From NCBI GenBank assembly GCA_004297985.1, contig SCRA01000086.1, positions 1 to 64,000 on the forward strand: a stretch of DNA of 64,000 nt, in the 5' to 3' direction. Made by a program: the position numbers and the translations under genes. Each line of letters starts with the position of its first letter. Within the stretch, counting starts at the first letter, position 1. Origin of the DNA: a bacterium (GTDB taxonomy: Bacteria > Vulcanimicrobiota > Vulcanimicrobiia > Vulcanimicrobiales > SCRA01). Below are positions 51,022 to 62,060 of the stretch, piece after piece. A model generated the notes under the pieces. That model was given only the letters and a program-made list of their open reading frames with translations, had not been told where the DNA came from and did not search any database.

Positions 51022-52292
51022 CAGTTGCCGGTCGCCAGGAGCTCGTAGCTGCCGTAGGTCGCCACCGTCACGCCCGCTTTGATGGAGCGGGAGTGGACCT
51101 CCTCCCAGCCGCGCCGGCTCCAGCCTACCTCCACCTTCACGGAGTCGAAGCTGCCTTTGGCATTGCGGACGAAGACGTCGTACTCGCCGTCCGCGGGGTC
51201 CTGCACGACGGCGCTCACTGGGACCAGTGTCACGCCACGGCGCACGCCGGTTTCGATCTCCACGAGGAGCACCGAGCCCAGCGCCGTTTTCGGTGTGAGG
51301 TCGAAGGCAACGACGGCTTGCCCCATCTGCGTCGTGGGATCGAGCGGACGCACGACGCGCAGCACGCGGCCGGAGATACCGTCGGCGCGCACCGGGTCGC
51401 CGGCCTCTACGACCGCCGCCTGATCGCCCGGAAGCGCCACGCTCAACTGCGCCGACGAGGGATTGACTACGGTGGCGACCACGGCGCCGGCGTCGGCCCA
51501 CTCGCCGGGGTTTCTCTCCAGCGCCGTCACCACGCCGTCGATCGAGGAGCGCAGCGTGGCGTTGCTCTCACCGCGGCGCGCCAGCGCCAGCGAGGCGCCG
51601 CTGGCGGCGGCATCGGAGACGGCTTGCGCGTACGCCTGCCGCGCCTGTAACAGCGAGTCGGGAAGCTTGGCGCGGTCGGCGGCCAGTGCCGCCTCGTCGA
51701 GCGCCACCTGCTGACGGGCCGCCTCGACGTCTTTGAGTGCCGCGACGCCGCCTTTGAAGAGGATCTGCTCGCGCGCCAGCGCGGAGCGGTCGCCGGCTAG
51801 GCGCGCCTGGTCCTGTCGTACCTGTGCCGCTTCGGGACTCAACTCGGAGCCGGGCGAGCGTGCGAGGCGCTGGGCGCGCTCCAACTCGCGCTTGGCCACG
51901 TCGAGCCGCTCCTGCGTCGCTTGCTGTTGTACCGTCAACGGCTGTACGTTGCCGTTGGCGGCCGCGCTCACCGTGGAGAGATCGAGGCTGGCCATGGCTT
52001 CGCCGGCGGCGACGTGCTGGCCCACGTGAACGTTCACGCTCGCGATGCGCCCCGCTTCGGAGAACGAGAGCGCAGCCATGCCGCCGGGTGCGGCGACCAC
52101 GCGACCCTCGCCGCGAACCTCTTGGGCAATATCTCCGATGCGCACGGAGGCCGTCTGGACGCGCGGCGGCGCGGAGGCCTGATCGCCGGGTGCGGCGGCG
52201 GCACCTCGCTGGTGGCCGCGCAGCAGCGCGACAACGATGATGAGCGCGGCCAGCGCGCCCATGGTGACGAGGGTGCGGCTACGGGGTGACAT
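51021..52292 (-). CDS. RND efflux periplasmic adaptor (membrane fusion protein)
   Basis: 423 aa. One N-terminal membrane anchor (TLVTMGALAALIIVVALL). The lipoyl/barrel-sandwich half (SEAGRIASVNVHVGQHVAAGEAMASLDL) is followed by a long alpha-hairpin of about 130 residues (AKRELERAQRLA...EAARQQVALDEAALAADRAKL), the second lipoyl half (SIDGVVTALERNPGEWADAG) and beta domains. It bridges the inner-membrane RND pump and outer-membrane channel. It is third in the operon pump-channel-adaptor-regulator, and its start lies 14 nt inside the channel gene. Confidence 0.9.
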   Translation of the reverse strand: MSPRSRTLVTMGALAALIIVVALLRGHQRGAAAAPGDQASAPPRVQTASVRIGDIAQEVRGEGRVVAAPGGMAALSFSEAGRIASVNVHVGQHVAAGEAMASLDLSTVSAAANGNVQPLTVQQQATQERLDVAKRELERAQRLARSPGSELSPEAAQVRQDQARLAGDRSALAREQILFKGGVAALKDVEAARQQVALDEAALAADRAKLPDSLLQARQAYAQAVSDAAASGASLALARRGESNATLRSSIDGVVTALERNPGEWADAGAVVATVVNPSSAQLSVALPGDQAAVVEAGDPVRADGISGRVLRVVRPLDPTTQMGQAVVAFDLTPKTALGSVLLVEIETGVRRGVTLVPVSAVVQDPADGEYDVFVRNAKGSFDSVKVEVGWSRRGWEEVHSRSIKAGVTVATYGSYELLATGN

Positions 52293-53483
52293 CGGTATTC
52301 GCTCCTTCTGCGAGGCGTAGGGCGTAGCGCGCTTTGACGGCGTCGGCCTGCGCCGAGACCAATGCGCCGCGCGCCGCGACCTCTTGACTCTGCGCCAGCA
52401 GGACCTCGAAGGCGCTGGTGGCGCCGTGCGTATAGCCGAGATTCGCCGCGTCCGCCGCGGCGCGCGCAGCTTCTACGGCGCGCCGTTCCGCCTCCACGCG
52501 CACTTGTGCCGAGCGCGCATCGGCTAACGCCGACTCCACTTCGAGCACCACGCTGCGCCGCAATGCCTCGCGCTGGGCCAGCGCGCGATCGACGCCGGCA
52601 CGCGCACGTTCCACCTGCGCGCGCACGGCTCCGCCGCTGTCGATGGGGACGTGGAGGCTCACGCTCACCGTGGCGCCGGCAACAAGCGTGCCTGAATCGA
52701 TTCCCGACTGGCGGCCCGCGGAGGCGTCGAGCGAAGGCGCGTAGGCCAGTCCCGCGGCACGCAATGTTGCCCGTGCCGCGCGCACGTCGTCGTCTGCGGC
52801 GCGCACGTCCGCGCGTGCGCCCAACGCCGCAACAAGCGCCGCCTGCTCGGCGGGGATGGTGAACGTTAGCGGCGCCGGCACGGCCAACGCCGGGCGCGCC
52901 GAGGGCTCCAAGCCCACAGCGAGATCGAGGGCGGCGAAGGAGGTGTCGCGCTTGCCGTCGGCGGCGGCCTGAGCGGACTGCGCGGAGGCATAGGCGGCCG
53001 TGGCCTGCTCCACGTCGATCCGTGGGCCGTCGCCGGCGCGCAAGCGCACGTTTGCCGCGTCGAGCACGCGCTTGGCGCTGGCCGTACCCTCGGCGGCGAT
53101 GGTCGACTGATCGCCGGCAACGAACGCATCCATGTAGGTCACCACGATTTGCAGCGTGGCCTCGTTCTGCGCGCGCGTGACGCGTGCGGCGGCGGCGCTC
53201 TCCGTGGAGTGCGCGGCATCGCTCTGGGAGCCGGCTTCACCAGGGAAGGCGAACGACTTGCTGATGCCCACGACGCTGGTGCGCTGGGCGATGGTCCCCG
53301 CGTTGCCCGACTGCGGAGCGTTGGCGTACGAGACGAAGAGCTGCGGCGCGCTGCCGGCTCGCGCGGCGAGCGTGTCGGCGGCGGCGGCGTGCCGCTCGGC
53401 GCGTGCCTGCAGAATCGCGGGATCGCGCGGGAGCGCCTGTGTGATGGCGCTCTGTAGGGAGAGCGCGAGGGTGAGCGCAGGCG

Positions 53484-53487
<4 letters not shown>
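52279..53487 (-). CDS. TolC-family outer-membrane efflux channel
   Basis: 402 aa from ATG 53487, overlapping the pump stop (ATGA). The two-repeat TolC helical pattern is visible: ALPRDPAILQARAERHAAAADTLAARA, VRLRAGDGPRIDVEQATAAYASAQSA, then DVRAADDDVRAARATLRAAGLAYAPSLDASA and YTHGATSAFEVLLAQSQEVAARGALVSAQADAVKARYAL. The N-terminal signal is weak. It forms the outer-membrane exit duct. The ORF track frame extending to 54969 is a shadow over the pump gene. Confidence 0.88.
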
Positions 53488-56525
<3,038 letters not shown>

Positions 56526-56583
56526 CCGCCGAGCATAGCCGCCCGTGATGAATGGACGATGACGTGGTAGAATCGGCAGTGCC

Positions 56584-57588
56584 ATGGCTCACGCCGCCGC
56601 TCCGTTGTGTATCGGACCCCATCAGATCTGGCCTCCCATCGTCCTCGCGCCGATGTCGGGAGTCACCAACCGTACCCTGCGCGCGCTCTACAAGCCCTTC
56701 GGCCTCGGCCTGACGGTAACGGAGTTCGTTTCCTCGAACGCCCTACAGTACGGTAACCGGCGGACCATGGAGATGATCGACCAGCACGGGCTCGAGCACC
56801 CCGTCTCCACCCAGCTCTGGGGAAACGACCCCCAGATCATGGCCTACGCAGCGAAAGTCGTGCGCGAGTGCGGCGCCGACATCGTGGACATCAACTTCGG
56901 CTGCCCCGCCCCCAAGGTTACGAAGACCGAGGGCGGGAGCGCCTGCCTACGCGACGTCGACCGTTGCGAGGCGATCATGCGGGCCGTGGTCGAGGCCGTC
57001 GACTGCCCGGTGACCGTGAAGATGCGGCTAGGGTGGACGGAACAGGATCTCGTCTTCGTCGAGGTCGCCAAGCGCGCGCAGGCGGTTGGCGTTCAGGCGG
57101 TGACGCTCCATGCGCGCACGGCGCGTCAGTTCTACAAGGGCTCCGCCGATTGGGAGCACATCGCCGTGCTCAAGCGCGCCGTCGACATCCCCGTCATCGG
57201 CAACGGTGATCTCGACGATCCCTCTCTGGCCATGGAGCGCATGCGGGAGAGCGGTGTCGATGCCGTGATGCTGGGGCGCGCCGTGCTGGGCAACCCGTGG
57301 CTGATCTCCGCGCTTCGCTCGCTGATGGAGGGCGAGCAGCCGCAGCCCTATCCGCCATCCGCGGCGCGCCTGCGCTACGCGATCCACCACTATCGCACGA
57401 TGGTGGCGGAGTGGGGCGAGGAGCGTGCCGTGCCGCAGATGCGCAAGCATCTCGGCTACTATCTGAAAGGCTTCGCCGGCGCCAGCGAGCTGCGTGAGCG
57501 CGTGATGCGCACGGCTGGCGCCGAGGAGACGATTGCCGTCGTCGAGGAGACGACCGCCCGCTTGGAGTCTCAGGCGCTCGTAGCCTAG
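56584..57588 (+). CDS. dusB: tRNA-dihydrouridine synthase (DusB type)
   Basis: 334 aa. The FMN TIM barrel has IVLAPMSGVTNRTLRAL, INFGCPAPKVTKTEGGSACLRD with the catalytic Cys, TVKMRLGW, VTLHARTARQFYKGSADW, VIGNGDL and VMLGRAVLGNPWL. The C-terminal helical domain has QMRKHLGYYLKGFAGASELRERV. It reduces uridines in tRNA D-loops. Divergent from the RND gene. A diverged second copy of its last ~28 codons occurs about 1.05 kb downstream. Confidence 0.93.
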   Translation: MAHAAAPLCIGPHQIWPPIVLAPMSGVTNRTLRALYKPFGLGLTVTEFVSSNALQYGNRRTMEMIDQHGLEHPVSTQLWGNDPQIMAYAAKVVRECGADIVDINFGCPAPKVTKTEGGSACLRDVDRCEAIMRAVVEAVDCPVTVKMRLGWTEQDLVFVEVAKRAQAVGVQAVTLHARTARQFYKGSADWEHIAVLKRAVDIPVIGNGDLDDPSLAMERMRESGVDAVMLGRAVLGNPWLISALRSLMEGEQPQPYPPSAARLRYAIHHYRTMVAEWGEERAVPQMRKHLGYYLKGFAGASELRERVMRTAGAEETIAVVEETTARLESQALVA

Positions 57589-57639
57589 CGGATGGGCAAG
57601 GTCATCGAACCGCTGTGGTTGCTACTCATGTGCGGTATA

Positions 57640-57661
57640 TTTACTACTAAATTGTGGTAAA
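57640..57661. promoter_or_regulatory. Inverted repeat upstream of the wHTH/nucleotidyltransferase cassette
   Basis: TTTACTAC-TAAATT-GTGGTAAA (7 of 8 positions paired) lies in a distinctly AT-rich patch 30-51 bp before the wHTH start, with TACATT (57678-57683) as a possible -10. It is a likely autoregulatory operator. Its base composition differs from flanking genes, fitting imported DNA. Confidence 0.6.
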
Positions 57662-57690
57662 TTTGCTTCCGGCGTGCTACATTGGTGGGC

Positions 57691-58047
57691 ATGGCGGATG
57701 GGCTCGAGAAGCCGGACGAGAAACGGGGTCTGCGCCTGTTCGGGTCTCCCTTGCGGACGGGCATCCTGGTGCTGACGGCTGCCCTCGGCGATACCTACCC
57801 GAGCGAGCTTGCGCGGCTGTTGAACGCGCGCACGTCGGTCGTGCAGCGGGCAATCAAGGATTTGGAGTACGACGGGCTCTTAGCGACCCAGCCTCGCACC
57901 GGGATTCGGAGGGTCACGATCGATCCGCGCCGGTATGGGGCAAGGGAGTTGATTGCCTACCTCGAGCGCCTGGCCGCGGCCCCTCCTTACACTGCGATCC
58001 TCGACAACCTGCGCGTGCGTCCACGGCGCCAAGGGAAGCCGCTGTGA
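57691..58047 (+). CDS. Winged-helix DNA-binding protein, cassette partner of nucleotidyltransferase
   Basis: 118 aa from ATG 57691. The wHTH core is LRTGILVLTAALGDTYPSELARLLNARTSVVQRAIKDLEYDGLLATQPRTGIRRVTI, similar in layout to MarR/ArsR-type or AbiEi-like antitoxins. The stop overlaps the next gene by GTGA. With the inverted repeat upstream, an autoregulating antitoxin role is likely. It is shorter than classic AbiEi. Confidence 0.75.
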   Translation: MADGLEKPDEKRGLRLFGSPLRTGILVLTAALGDTYPSELARLLNARTSVVQRAIKDLEYDGLLATQPRTGIRRVTIDPRRYGARELIAYLERLAAAPPYTAILDNLRVRPRRQGKPL

Positions 58048-58601
58048 TCGGAGCCGATGCGCCGCTCGATGAGGTGTGCTTCATTGTCGGCGACGCGTTG
58101 CATCGCGCCGGTGTTACGGCGGTTCTCACCGGGGGCAGCGCTGCGACCGTGTACGCGCCAGGAGCCTATCAATCGGACGACATCGACTTCGTGTTGACGT
58201 TTGGTCCCGGAGGTGCGGGAGCCGCGGCTCGGGTGTTGGCTGAACTCGGCTTCAATCTAAAGAATGCGGCGTACCATCATCGCAATGGAGTACATCTGGT
58301 TGAATTCCCACCGGGGCCTCTGGCCATCGGCGACGATCAGATAACGAAGTGGGATACCTTCGTTCGCCATGGGCGCACGCTCTCCATCATCTCGCCTACC
58401 GATTGCGTTCGCAATCGCCTTGCGTCCTACTACTACTTCCGCGACCGCACGGCGCTCGGCGCAGTGGTAGTCGTTGCGCTGGCGCATCGCGATCGTATCG
58501 ACGTAAAGGTCATCAAACGTTGGAGCGAACGTGAGGCGGAAGGCATTGGCCGGGCGTACCGGATCGAGGAGAGGCTTCAAGAATTTCTCGATCGCCTCTA
58601 G
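58044..58601 (+). CDS. Nucleotidyltransferase-fold protein (AbiEii/MNT-like), probable toxin
   Basis: 185 aa from GTG 58044. The pol-beta-type signature G-G-S-A-A-T-V-Y followed by S-D-D-I-D-F-V-L supplies the GG/S loop and the metal-binding Asp-x-Asp. Later IGDDQITKWDTF and ISPTDCVRNRLASYYYFRD are seen in small nucleotidyltransferases of toxin-antitoxin or abortive-infection type. With a translationally coupled wHTH partner, a tRNA- or protein-modifying toxin is the best reading. The third catalytic Asp is not clear. Confidence 0.7.
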   Translation: MIGADAPLDEVCFIVGDALHRAGVTAVLTGGSAATVYAPGAYQSDDIDFVLTFGPGGAGAAARVLAELGFNLKNAAYHHRNGVHLVEFPPGPLAIGDDQITKWDTFVRHGRTLSIISPTDCVRNRLASYYYFRDRTALGAVVVVALAHRDRIDVKVIKRWSEREAEGIGRAYRIEERLQEFLDRL

Positions 58602-58635
58602 GACATCATTGGAAGCGCGTCGGCCTTTCCCCGAT

Positions 58636-58719
58636 GAAATGCGTCGTGCGCGCGTGATGCAGACCACCGGCGTCGAAGAGACGATCGCCCGCCTCGAGAG
58701 TCCGCAGCTCGTGGCCTAA
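58636..58719 (+). pseudogene. Diverged second copy of the dusB 3' end
   Basis: The frame DEMRRARVMQTTGVEETIARLESPQLVA-stop parallels the dusB C-terminus ELRERVMRTAGAEETIA...ARLESQALVA-stop. At DNA level GCGCGTGATGC, GAGACGAT and CGCCCGC recur with a 15-nt deletion. It has no start of its own. It marks the right edge of the wHTH/nucleotidyltransferase cassette, as expected if the cassette entered at or with a dus 3' end. Confidence 0.7.
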
Positions 58720-58735
58720 CGCCGGGCCGCAAGAG

Positions 58736-59050
58736 CTAGAACATCGTCGGCAACGCCTCGGATTTGGCCAGCGCCTCCTCCATCGAATAGGTAGCGTGGA
58801 TCCGCGTCGTGTTCCATTGGATCAGCCGGCTCTCGAACATGAAATCACGCACGGCATCGATGCTCTGCGCCTCGACGACTGCCAGCACGACGTGATCGGG
58901 GCCGAAGACGCGGATCGTGATGATGTCTAATCCAAGCTTGCGGGCGAGATCGGGAATCTGCTTCGCGCCTTCCTTCATCAGCGCCCGCACCTGTGCGTTC
59001 GACGTGGGGCAGAGCTCGGGGCTGTGCTCGGCCAAGATGACGAACTGCAT
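58736..59050 (-). CDS. Small conserved protein, ferredoxin-like fold, unknown function
   Basis: 104 aa from ATG 59050, with AAGGAGAACGG upstream. Sequence MQFVILAEHSPELCPTSNAQ, LARKLGLDIITIRVFGPDHVVLAVVEAQSIDAVRDFM, LIQWNTTRIHATYSMEEAL suggests an alpha/beta ferredoxin-like domain of about 100 residues. I recall similar stand-alone proteins in several phyla but no name. It follows OsmC on the same strand (100 bp gap), so a role in oxidative or peroxide stress is possible but unsupported. Confidence 0.75.
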   Translation of the reverse strand: MQFVILAEHSPELCPTSNAQVRALMKEGAKQIPDLARKLGLDIITIRVFGPDHVVLAVVEAQSIDAVRDFMFESRLIQWNTTRIHATYSMEEALAKSEALPTMF

Positions 59051-59149
59051 ATACCGTTCTCCTTTGCCAACCGGGGGCTGCAACGTGGCTTGATTCTAGG
59101 ATGCAGTCCGGGGCGAGGCAAGGAACGACCGCCGCCTTGTGTGCCGCCC

Positions 59150-59656
59150 TCACGATTTGCGGACGGCGGCGTCCGCGTGCTTACCCGTAGGTCCCAGCAG
59201 CCATGTCAGCTCTTGCACGATGCCGGCGTCTTTGACGAGGTTGTACATCGGGCAGCGCACGTAGAGCGCGGCCTTGAGCCGCTCGATCGCCGCGCTGTCG
59301 GCGCCGTCGCCGCCGAGGGAGAGCCGGATGGTGGTCTCGATGCGCTGGTAGTGCGGGGAGACCGGCGCGGTGCCGAAGAGGCCGCGCCGGTCCACCGTAG
59401 CCACGCTCTCCAGATCCACGTCGTGTACCTGGATCCGCATCTCGCGCGCCAGCGTGACGATCACGATCTGCAGGCACGCATCGTAGGCGCCGAGCACGTA
59501 CTCCAGCGGCGTGGGACCGCGGTTATCTCCGCCGAGCTTCTCCGGCTCGTCGACGATGAACGCGTGGCCGCGCACTCGCTGGGTGGATGCGAAGGCGCCG
59601 TGCCACTCCATCGCGGCATGGACGTGCCGCAGTTGCGGGTTTGGATCATCGGGCAT
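59150..59656 (-). CDS. OsmC/Ohr-family protein
   Basis: 168 aa from ATG 59656. Family marks are GDNRGPTPLEYVLGAYDACLQIVIVTLAREM, with the first Cys, and LYVRCPMYNLVKDAGIV, with the resolving Cys, spaced as in thiol peroxidases that reduce organic hydroperoxides. The start overlaps the symporter stop by 11 nt, so it is made from the same message. OsmC and Ohr subfamilies cannot be told apart here. Confidence 0.88.
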   Translation of the reverse strand: MPDDPNPQLRHVHAAMEWHGAFASTQRVRGHAFIVDEPEKLGGDNRGPTPLEYVLGAYDACLQIVIVTLAREMRIQVHDVDLESVATVDRRGLFGTAPVSPHYQRIETTIRLSLGGDGADSAAIERLKAALYVRCPMYNLVKDAGIVQELTWLLGPTGKHADAAVRKS

Positions 59657-61265
59657 ATTCGTACTCCGGCGCGGTGGGGGTGGTGACGTCGGCCTGCGGC
59701 TCGCGCGTGGCGTCGATAGCGGCCGCGAAGAGCGCGACGACCACGATGAAGACGGCAAGGCCCACCAGCCCCGTGGCGTAGAGCGGTGCCGCGAAGAGCA
59801 CGGTCGAGAGCGCCGCCAGTGCCGCCGCCCCCAGTGCCGCAACGCTGCGCCCCGAGAGGTGAAGGGTATAGGTGCCGCGGCGCTCGACCAGCGTGATCGC
59901 GGCGAGCGCAACGATGTTGGCGATCATTCCGGGCCACACGGGATGCGTGTGGAGGAAGAAGAGCGCAAGGCTCCAGTGGCTGAGATTGTACCAGCCCAAG
60001 CCCGTGAGCGTGCCCACGGCCATCGAGACCAGCACCGCGCGCCGCGTGGCCAGCGGCCAGAAGAGCGCCGCCACGACCGGCGCGAAGGTGGCGGAGTTGC
60101 GCGTCACCCAGGCCAGCACGTTCCACCACGCGGACTGTTCCGAGCGCAACGAAGCGAAGATCACCATCAGCACGGTGAGCAGCACGAGCGACCAGCGCGT
60201 GTAGCGCACGTACGTTGCCTCGTCGCGACCGGGGTTGAGTGCGCCGCCGACGTCGCGCCCCAGGCTGGTGGCTCCGGAGAACTGGCAGGGCGCCCCCCAG
60301 CCCAGCGCGCAGGCCCAGAATCCCAGGAAGAAGAGCGCCACGAACGGTGCCGGCAGCACGTGCACCAGGTACTGCGGAACGGCGATGAGGCCGAGCCGCC
60401 CGCCGGGAACGGCGTAGGCCGCGGCAAGGCCGATGAGCACGGCGCCGGCGATCAGCGGGAGGCCGAGGGCGGCCGCCCAATAGAGGCCGCGCTTGCCCTC
60501 TTGGAGACTGCGGCACGAGAGCGCCATCTGGAACGTGGCCTGAGCGAGGATCACGTTGAGGATGAAGGTTCCGAACCACGCGACGATCGTCTGCACGCCA
60601 ACCGTCGCCGGAGCGAAGAGTTCGGGGCGCGCCAGCGCCAGATGGCGCAAGCCGGCGATGCCGGGATCGATGAAGACGGCCGTCAGCCCCACGGCGAGCA
60701 TGACGTAGATCGCCACGACGTTGAAGAGCTGAGTGTAGCCCACGGACCACATCCCGCCGAACTGCAGGTAGATCAACAGCAGCGTGGCCGTGACGGCTAC
60801 CGAGAGCAGCAGCGAGAGGCCGGTGAAGACGTGGAGCGCGGAGGCGAAGGCCAGCGCCGTGGCCACCGACCACATGGGAAAGGCGAAGGCGGTGATCGCT
60901 CCGCCCAGGGCGCGAGCCTGTTCGCCGAAGTGATCGCCGATCAAGCCCGAGACGGTGACCAAGAGCCGCTCGCGAAACGGCGCTAGCAGCGCGGCGGCGA
61001 TGAGCAGCACCTGCGTGGTCTCGGCGATGCCGTACCACACGGCGGAGACACCTTTGAGGTATGCAAGCTCCAAGATCGCAATGAACGACGATCCCGAGAA
61101 GAGTCCCGTCACACAGACCGCGACGAAGAGCGCGTTGAAGGTGCGCCCTCCGACGAAATAGCCGCCGCCCCCGCTCGCCTTGCGATGGGCAAAGCGCCCG
61201 ATCGCGATGAGCAGGATCGTGTAGGCTGCGGCCAGTGAGATAAACCAAGAGCCTACCGTCGTCAT
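59646..61265 (-). CDS. Sodium:solute symporter family (SSF) transporter
   Basis: 539 aa with 13-14 hydrophobic helices. SSF-type features are GGYFVGGRTFNALFVAVCVTGLFSGSSFIAILELAYLKGVSAVWYGI near the N-terminus and WFGTFILNVILAQATFQMALSCRSLQEGKRGLYWAA in the middle (the typical TQRxLAAK-like region is altered). The helix order matches the Na+/proline-panthothenate type. The substrate cannot be inferred. First gene of a transcript with OsmC. Upstream, the gap 61266-61548 holds a GCCCC(C)CGCC-GTTC-GGCG(A)GGGGC hairpin (61291-61314). Confidence 0.85.
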   Translation of the reverse strand: MTTVGSWFISLAAAYTILLIAIGRFAHRKASGGGGYFVGGRTFNALFVAVCVTGLFSGSSFIAILELAYLKGVSAVWYGIAETTQVLLIAAALLAPFRERLLVTVSGLIGDHFGEQARALGGAITAFAFPMWSVATALAFASALHVFTGLSLLLSVAVTATLLLIYLQFGGMWSVGYTQLFNVVAIYVMLAVGLTAVFIDPGIAGLRHLALARPELFAPATVGVQTIVAWFGTFILNVILAQATFQMALSCRSLQEGKRGLYWAAALGLPLIAGAVLIGLAAAYAVPGGRLGLIAVPQYLVHVLPAPFVALFFLGFWACALGWGAPCQFSGATSLGRDVGGALNPGRDEATYVRYTRWSLVLLTVLMVIFASLRSEQSAWWNVLAWVTRNSATFAPVVAALFWPLATRRAVLVSMAVGTLTGLGWYNLSHWSLALFFLHTHPVWPGMIANIVALAAITLVERRGTYTLHLSGRSVAALGAAALAALSTVLFAAPLYATGLVGLAVFIVVVALFAAAIDATREPQADVTTPTAPEYEYAR

Positions 61266-61510
61266 CTCTCTCCCTCCAGAATGAACGAGAGCCCCCCGCC
61301 GTTCGGCGAGGGGCCCTGCTACGATGTGGTGCGCGAGCTGGCGCGCTATCCTCTCATACGTATGGGGCGTCCGTCGCCGGCGTCGAGTGCAACGGGTGCA
61401 TTCGCGGCGAGGGACACATGACGCAAAGGGATGCGGTGCAGTTCACGGTGCTCGCATGCTACCAGAGGAAAGCGAGCCGGGTCAACGCTTTCGCCGGTAA
61501 TTCACTCACC

Positions 61511-61545
61511 GGAGGGACGTGCGCCGGAGCGGTTGAAGGCGCGCG
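61511..61545 (+). other. Possible tRNA-Ser 5'-fragment (acceptor plus D-arm-like)
   Basis: GGAGGGA followed by GCCGGAGCGGTTGAAGGC resembles the acceptor strand and D-arm of a tRNA-Ser gene. No T-arm (GTTCGAATC-like) or matching TCCCTCC acceptor strand follows. The GNAT start codon lies 4 bp later. It could be a remnant or chance similarity. Confidence 0.25.
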
Positions 61546-61548
61546 GCG

Positions 61549-62013
61549 ATGCTCGAGATCGCCGTTGCGGCCTCGCCGCAAGAGATCGAAACGGTGCGCA
61601 CGCTCTTCCGTGAATACGAGGCGTCGCTCGACGTCGATCTCTGCTTCCAAGACTTCGAACACGAGTTGGCGACCTTGCCGGGAGCATACGCACCGCCGCG
61701 CGGCACGTTGCTGCTGGCGCGGGTCGACGGCGCCCCGGCGGGCTGCATCGCGTTACGCCCGCTCGAGGAAGGGTGCTGCGAGATGAAGCGCCTCTACGTG
61801 CGTCCGCCGTTCCGTGCCGGAGGCCTGGGCCGCGAGCTGGCCATGCGGATCTTGGCCGACGCGAAGGCACTGGGCTACCCTACGATCCGGCTCGACACGC
61901 TCCCCTCGATGGGCGCGGCGATCGCTCTCTATCGAAAACTCGGATTCCGCGTGATTGCACCATACCGCCACAACCCCGTTGCCGGGGCGCTCTACCTGGA
62001 GCGCGCGCTCTAG
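61549..62013 (+). CDS. GNAT-family N-acetyltransferase
   Basis: 154 aa. The GNAT core has [46 protein letters not shown] (acetyl-CoA loop R-A-G-G-L-G) and [19 protein letters not shown]. The N-terminus matches small-molecule GNATs with a [21 protein letters not shown] segment. No antitoxin partner is adjacent, so a metabolic or resistance acetyltransferase is likely. It is 47 bp ahead of the aminotransferase on the same strand. Confidence 0.88.
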   Translation: MLEIAVAASPQEIETVRTLFREYEASLDVDLCFQDFEHELATLPGAYAPPRGTLLLARVDGAPAGCIALRPLEEGCCEMKRLYVRPPFRAGGLGRELAMRILADAKALGYPTIRLDTLPSMGAAIALYRKLGFRVIAPYRHNPVAGALYLERAL

Positions 62014-62060
62014 GCTGGGGCCAGGGCGGTAAGCCGGCTGGGTGGAAAGCGCCTGGCACC

